10,181 nucleotides of DNA, taken from positions 1 to 10,181 of the forward strand of contig JARKOC010000233.1 of NCBI GenBank assembly GCA_029975915.1, written 5' to 3'. This DNA comes from Bryobacteraceae bacterium (GTDB lineage: Bacteria > Acidobacteriota > Terriglobia > Bryobacterales > Bryobacteraceae). Positions 9,301-10,181 of the stretch are shown piece after piece. A model generated the notes under the pieces. The model was given only the letters and a program-made list of their open reading frames with translations. It ran no database searches and was not told the DNA's origin. Within the stretch, counting starts at the first letter, position 1; each line of letters begins with the position of its first letter. The translations under genes were made by a program, and so were the position numbers.

Positions 9301-9606
9301 TCGGCGTGGATGTACCGGGCCTGGGTTGAAGAGGTCCTGGGCTTACAGGTGCGGAACGGACTGATGCGGTTGAATCCTGTCATGCCGGCGTCGTGGGAGG
9401 GTTTCAGCCTGAGGTACCGGCACGGTGAGACGATCTACGCGATCCAGGTGGAAAATCCGAACGGTTTCGAGAGCGGTGTCTCCTGGGTGGAGATGGACGG
9501 CCGCCGTGTGACTGGGGGAGCGATCACGCTGGAGCGGGGGCTGGTAAAACACCGGATCCGCGTCAGGATGGGTAACCCGGAACAGGTGGCGGAGATAGAA
9601 GGCTGA
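400..9606 (+). CDS. ndvB: Cyclic beta-1,2-glucan synthase (NdvB/ChvB type; GT84, glycoamylase/GH189-like, GH94)
   Basis: This inner-membrane enzyme is expected to polymerise glucose from UDP-glucose into beta-1,2-glucan, cyclise it and set its length by phosphorolysis, giving periplasmic cyclic glucans. Numbering is from TTG 400 (3068 residues; add 19 for the longer form from GTG 343). Residues 1-165 form an extra stress-protein-like domain with membrane segments near 53-76 and 88-107. The family motif WILDNEYILEG starts at 241. Further helices lie near 561-579 and 600-614. GT84 follows (about 628-940) with VVVP 646-649, DxD (D782, D784), HDLIEG 895-900 and RAHRW 927-931. Helices lie around 974-1006 and 1087-1131. 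The glycoamylase/GH189-like domain (about 1140-1750) has TSPTNIG 1195-1201, STVDSGNL 1260-1267, WGISES 1597-1602 and AHHQGM 1699-1704. Two GH94-like modules follow; the second carries GGAFGFRDQLQD 2601-2612, GDWND 2738-2742 and RGGWSWYTGS 2958-2967. Relatives are about 2830-2870 residues, so this one is long. The frame is intact. Family assignment is firm; ring size is unknown. Confidence 0.93.
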   Translation: MGVGILIGYFAQQDEARRSLRELAKQGFTRTALAHRSSDGDIHITDPFFRRRALGATLAAILSGGIGGIAALLVTWSQLLPAWRHTTSLAAILACAAIGTLAGLLWLRRSRHGVEPGELRDHARRLVSGESVLILQATVESLQRPMALLRESGEIPPALFVIHPRRERRVTERASAGKLSPAQIQEHAHCHAKEQQVDPSAGHTTVLLRRIKQSREWVRQVCVDLTAASRLEQKATPAADWILDNEYILEGNVRDVLLNLPRSFYRQLPTLDSDTYRGLPCIYGLAKDLVSHTELRLDRENILAFIEAYQSARTLTIGELWAIPQMLRIALIESIQSLAVTALADLRERQLADFWANRLVTANRRDSNQLFMLLAELAKSEPCPSPYFGTQLVDLLYDEAAALSPVRSWLERTLKIPLRDLTLREHNRQTSEQLSCGNAFTSLRQLALLDWREIFEKLSRVDQMLRRDPSGVYAGMDFATRDRCRRAIETLARASGRTEEEVAERIFTLATQAKRESAPDERRSHVGAWLVGEGRFDLARLLACRETCHYRSLEWIYRHATAVYALGIVGFTSLLLFLLGSVGLAGSVGSTGPAGLTGVSLLLLIPVSQLAIEAVNYLSTRLLPPRPLPKMDFEDSGIPDEFRTLVVVPMMLVNTETVRTEVEKLEIRYLANKEANLLFSLFTDYTDSATPTREDDSRLLQTAKESMEALNRRHGGERFFLFHRERTWSESEQKFIGWERKRGKLEELNRLIDGTRPEDAASLVYEGNPDSLSDVRFVITLDSDTQLPHATARRMVETLAHPLNQPRFDGLGNITAGSYTIIQPRVSPSLTSTNASTFSRLFADAVGIDPYTQAVSDVYQDLSGEGSYHGKGIYDVRAFSRVLSGRFPEEWVLSHDLIEGAHVRVGLASDIELFDEFPQGYQSYSSRAHRWIRGDWQIAGWIFPRVPHPTGGRGRNPLSLLNRWKILDNLRRSLLPAASLGLLIASWLISPRIGGIAGLVVGMQLLFHPLAQPFTMATTRKGLKYFNLSKVMHDLLRAITDAALLPHQAAVALDAVARVCYRRMFSRRGLLEWTAQATHWSASRRQPLFVAGLALGSLFSVIVCWAIWRVMPASLPFAAPWLGLWFLSPLLGWLLNLRPVEQKRDHPLPETDHRFLRQVARRTWRYFSSFVNADTSWLPPDNFQVSHQNGLAMRTSPTNIGLWMTSALGAHDSGYLTVDQVVEKLTCTMETIGRMERYEGHLLNWYDIRTLAPLEPRYVSTVDSGNLLGALWALGQGLDELVNGPILDGKTFAGFGDTGRILKQVAGLERRSGFDLHILDELMNEWDSPPERIADALRLLRRMEKSFRVPLVPGGAASWAGEMEEQVDAWIMIADRYLTWIEILAEKTEPELAQLGDPALTAIRGELSQAPSLFDLAHGRVDSIRILKEIREECRDACSLLNPWLDRVIGAFETGKWLAGETLGMAERLNINIRELSDGITMAFLYDPRRRLFAIGYNVSTDRPDVSSYDLLASEARLGSFVAIARGDVPLEHWFSLSRPYGAIGRKRVLLSWTGTMFEYLMPLLFQRSYGYSLLDKAAGEAVAIQITYGRTHRVPWGISESAYADLDLNKTYQYKAFGVPALGLKRGLEEQLVVAPYATLLALNVAPIETVRNLKKLAGLGLLGDYGYYEAMDFSRQPRRETRGHALKRGVIVEAYMAHHQGMAFLALTNFLHGNPFPRRFHSDPRVRAFEALLQERIPTLPPLHLISTRPSEPAPTGADLIAPSGSTFTTPHTATPRSLLLSNGRYGLMITNSGGGYSQWGDRELTRWRSDKTCDSRGTFCYVHEADPECLWSTTYHPVGGKAEGYSADFALDRAVFHRIYNGIHTETEIIVSPEDDVEVRRITLVNRSTRARRLNLTSYIELSMAHHNADRQHPAFNKLFIQTEAVPEHQALLAYRRTRDENEAPLYVAHCLTLQHAGNDSVHEKGWQFETDRERFIGRGRTLANPMGAIQDLGNSQGFVLDPILSLRRSFSLEPGQRAQVSLVLAAGATREQVLLLMDKYNDPHATNRAMDFAWGSAQQQLQMLHIQPDEARRFQHLASHLLFPNPLLRTPAERLKDNHKGQAGLWPYAISGDLPIALITIGEARDISLVRQMLQAHTYWRMHGLSTDLVILNEEAGSYERPLQERLEQLIHAHSLSAASDRPGGIFLKSAAHIPEEDLNLLKAAAGIMLVAARGTLPQQLWAPVEAPELPEKLSGKPAPREPSAPLPFMELNYFNSLGGFTPDGREYAIYLGPGSNTPAPWVNVISNPTFGTMVSETGSGFTWYGNSQRNRLTGWSNDPVLDPASEALYIRDEESGLFWTPTAAPIREENAYRARHGAGYTVFEHNSNGIEQELTVFVPVDESGGKSIKLQRLRLTNASSRRRRLTLTYYVELTIGENRETTQMHVVTNWDDESRALLAHNRYHPEYGERVSFTAMVPPVDSYGGDRTAFIGRNRSLANPAAMALTRLSQRTGAGLDPCAALRVSLEMAPGEQRDTTFMLGQAGSVAEARKLVQSYREDRAFEDAFDETRAWWDTLLGTIEVHTPVLSADLLINRWLQYQSLSCRLWGRSAFYQSGGAFGFRDQLQDVTAFLYSRPELARDQILLAASRQFREGDVQHWWHEPGGAGIRSRISDDLLWLPYVVAYYVRTTGDADILKEEVSFLNAPLLADDQHEQFSTPEVTFEGATIFEHCRRSVTRGLTSGPHGLPLMGTGDWNDGMNMVGAGGKGESVWLAWFLCDLLQGMAEMSIIAQQPELGKTYQEDRSALIRRIEQAGWDGEWYLRGTFDDGAPLGSALNGEARIDSLPQSWAWLSGAADPRRADQALESAWNHLVREDEGLALLFEPPFNTSDPSPGYIKGYPPGVRENGGQYTHASLWMAMAMARKGDGDRAVRLLRMLNPIEHARDAEGVWQYGVEPYVVAADVYRLPGRIGRGGWSWYTGSSAWMYRAWVEEVLGLQVRNGLMRLNPVMPASWEGFSLRYRHGETIYAIQVENPNGFESGVSWVEMDGRRVTGGAITLERGLVKHRIRVRMGNPEQVAEIEG
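2137..2199 (+). repeat. Seven-unit 9-nt tandem repeat encoding Gly-X-Y triplets
   Basis: Seven successive in-frame 9-base units each begin with GGA: GGATCGGTC, GGATTGGCA, GGATCTGTC, GGATCAACA, GGACCGGCA, GGACTGACA, GGAGTGTCT. They encode GSV, GLA, GSV, GST, GPA, GLT, GVS (residues 580-600), a collagen-like Gly-X-Y run. It lies exactly between the hydrophobic stretch FTSLLLFLL and the following LLLLIPVSQLAIE, the loop between two membrane helices just ahead of the GT84 domain. The unit length is a multiple of three, so copy changes would not shift the frame. A repeat expansion inside the gene is the likely origin. Confidence 0.75.
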
Positions 9607-9747
9607 AGGTATACCAAGCGTAACGAACGGATTGCTCCTGTCTGAGTACATTTCACGGCAAAAACTTGACTCCGGCTCTCGGCTTTGCAAAAGTGTAATG
9701 GAATGACATCACGTCTCAACGGCACAGCAAAGGATAAGGAGCCGGCC
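9607..9747 (+). other. Intergenic region between the glucan synthase and RelA/SpoT-domain gene
   Basis: These 141 bases hold a perfect 8-bp palindrome, GGTATACC (9608-9615), two bases after the glucan synthase stop. I see no hairpin followed by a T-run, so no intrinsic terminator is evident, and read-through into the next gene is possible. A TTGACT hexamer (9666-9671) looks like a -35, but no acceptable -10 lies 16-18 bases on. No small gene is evident. Confidence 0.5.
9736..9741 (+). promoter_or_regulatory. Strong ribosome binding site of the RelA/SpoT-domain gene
   Basis: AAGGAG ends six bases before the ATG at 9748. This is close to a full Shine-Dalgarno match at good spacing, and stronger than the AAAGGA/TTG pair of the upstream glucan synthase. 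Confidence 0.75.
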
Positions 9748-10181
9748 ATGGCCTCTCTGGATTTTGAACAGGAAAAAATCGTCTTCAGAAAATACTACGA
9801 AAGCAACCGAAAACATTTCGCAGACGCCAAGAACGCTTATATCCGCATTATCAATTCACTGATCAAGCGGTCTGATGTAGGTGAGGTGACAAAAATAGAA
9901 GGTCGGGTCAAGGACAAAGAGGAGTGCATCAAGAAATTTCAAAGCAAATATCAGAGCACACTCGAAGCCGATGAACAACCCTTCGAGATCAAGGATTTCA
10001 TTTCCGATCTGATAGGCATCCGGATCGTTTGCCTCTATGAAGACCAAATCCCTTTGGTGTCGGAGGTGCTGCAACGAAACTTCAAGACTCTCGACGTCAC
10101 CGACAAGATATCGGCCGTGGTGAGTACCGAGGATTCCTTCGGCTACAAGGGCCTGCACATGGATCTGGCCCTGAATGATGA
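9748..10181 (+). CDS. RelA/SpoT-domain protein, probable (p)ppGpp synthetase-type nucleotidyltransferase (partial)
   Basis: The first 144 codons are present; the window ends before the stop. After a helical, charged N-terminus (MASLDFEQEKIVFRKYYES, to about residue 50) comes a RelA/SpoT synthetase-type fold: GRVKDKEECIKKF (52-64; R53, K55 and K63 fit the basic RxK...K nucleotide-binding pattern), DLIGIRIVCLY (87-97; D87 is the expected metal-binding aspartate and R92 the conserved arginine), and SFGYKGLHMDLAL (130-142; matching the GYxSxH motif with Y133 and H137). No HD hydrolase domain precedes it, so it is not a long bifunctional Rel/SpoT; it is a stand-alone or short type. The family transfers pyrophosphate from ATP to GDP/GTP, though some relatives are toxins that modify tRNA. 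Which applies depends on the missing C-terminus. It is codirectional with the glucan synthase, 141 bp downstream, with its own ribosome site. Confidence 0.85.
   Translation, partial: MASLDFEQEKIVFRKYYESNRKHFADAKNAYIRIINSLIKRSDVGEVTKIEGRVKDKEECIKKFQSKYQSTLEADEQPFEIKDFISDLIGIRIVCLYEDQIPLVSEVLQRNFKTLDVTDKISAVVSTEDSFGYKGLHMDLALND

Noticed and set aside
9608..9615. GGTATACC palindrome just after the glucan synthase stop
   Set aside because: A single 8-bp palindrome is common by chance and shares no core or extension with the ACGT cluster upstream of the gene; noted only within the intergenic entry.
9674..9690. Sigma-54-like element (GG ... TTGCAA) upstream of the RelA/SpoT-domain gene
   Set aside because: The GG and GC dinucleotides are 11 bases apart instead of 10, and the -24 box lacks the TGGCAC pattern.
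9666..9699. TTGACT with TGTAAT as a sigma-70 promoter
   Set aside because: The -35 is good, but the spacer to TGTAAT is 22 bases, too long; no acceptable -10 occurs at 16-18 bases.

Overview
The window is dominated by one very large, intact gene, read left to right, for a cyclic beta-1,2-glucan synthase of the NdvB/ChvB type. It spans about 9.2 kb and about 3068 residues from the start I prefer. It is flanked by two partial genes on the same strand: the last 42 codons of a probable HAD-family hydrolase on the left, and the first 144 codons of a RelA/SpoT-domain nucleotidyltransferase on the right. The DNA is GC-rich. The mix of a GC-rich background, an NdvB-type enzyme with an extra N-terminal domain and a RelA/SpoT-domain protein suggests a free-living proteobacterium, possibly a Geobacter-like deltaproteobacterium (Desulfuromonadales). 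That placement is an impression from protein style, not a computed result.

Layout: 1-130 is the HAD tail. 131-399 is a non-coding leader holding two weak hairpins, a plausible sigma-70-type promoter (177-205), a strongly C-rich and G-poor stretch (231-300), and three perfect palindromes all centred on ACGT (338-347, 362-373, 374-383). An AAAGGA ribosome site follows, then a likely TTG start at 400. 400-9606 is the glucan synthase. 9607-9747 is a short intergenic region with a good AAGGAG ribosome site. From 9748 to the window end is the RelA/SpoT-domain gene.

The glucan synthase shows the full family architecture: N-terminal membrane and soluble region, GT84 glucosyltransferase with DxD, HDxxEG and RxxRW motifs, a middle glycoamylase-like/GH189-type cyclising domain, and a C-terminal GH94-type phosphorylase region made of two related modules, of which only the second has the GDWND acid motif. 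From knowledge of the family, the enzyme elongates a beta-1,2-glucan from UDP-glucose, trims it by phosphorolysis and releases it as a ring that ends up in the periplasm.

The features most worth a second look are the ACGT-palindrome cluster just upstream of the start, a 7 x 9-nt tandem repeat encoding collagen-like Gly-X-Y triplets between two membrane helices, the extra N-terminal domain resembling DUF1269/YflT-type stress proteins, the non-ATG start, and the rut-like leader. I see no mobile element, CRISPR array, tRNA or rRNA. No wholly new system is evident; the gene is a recognisable family member with unusual additions.
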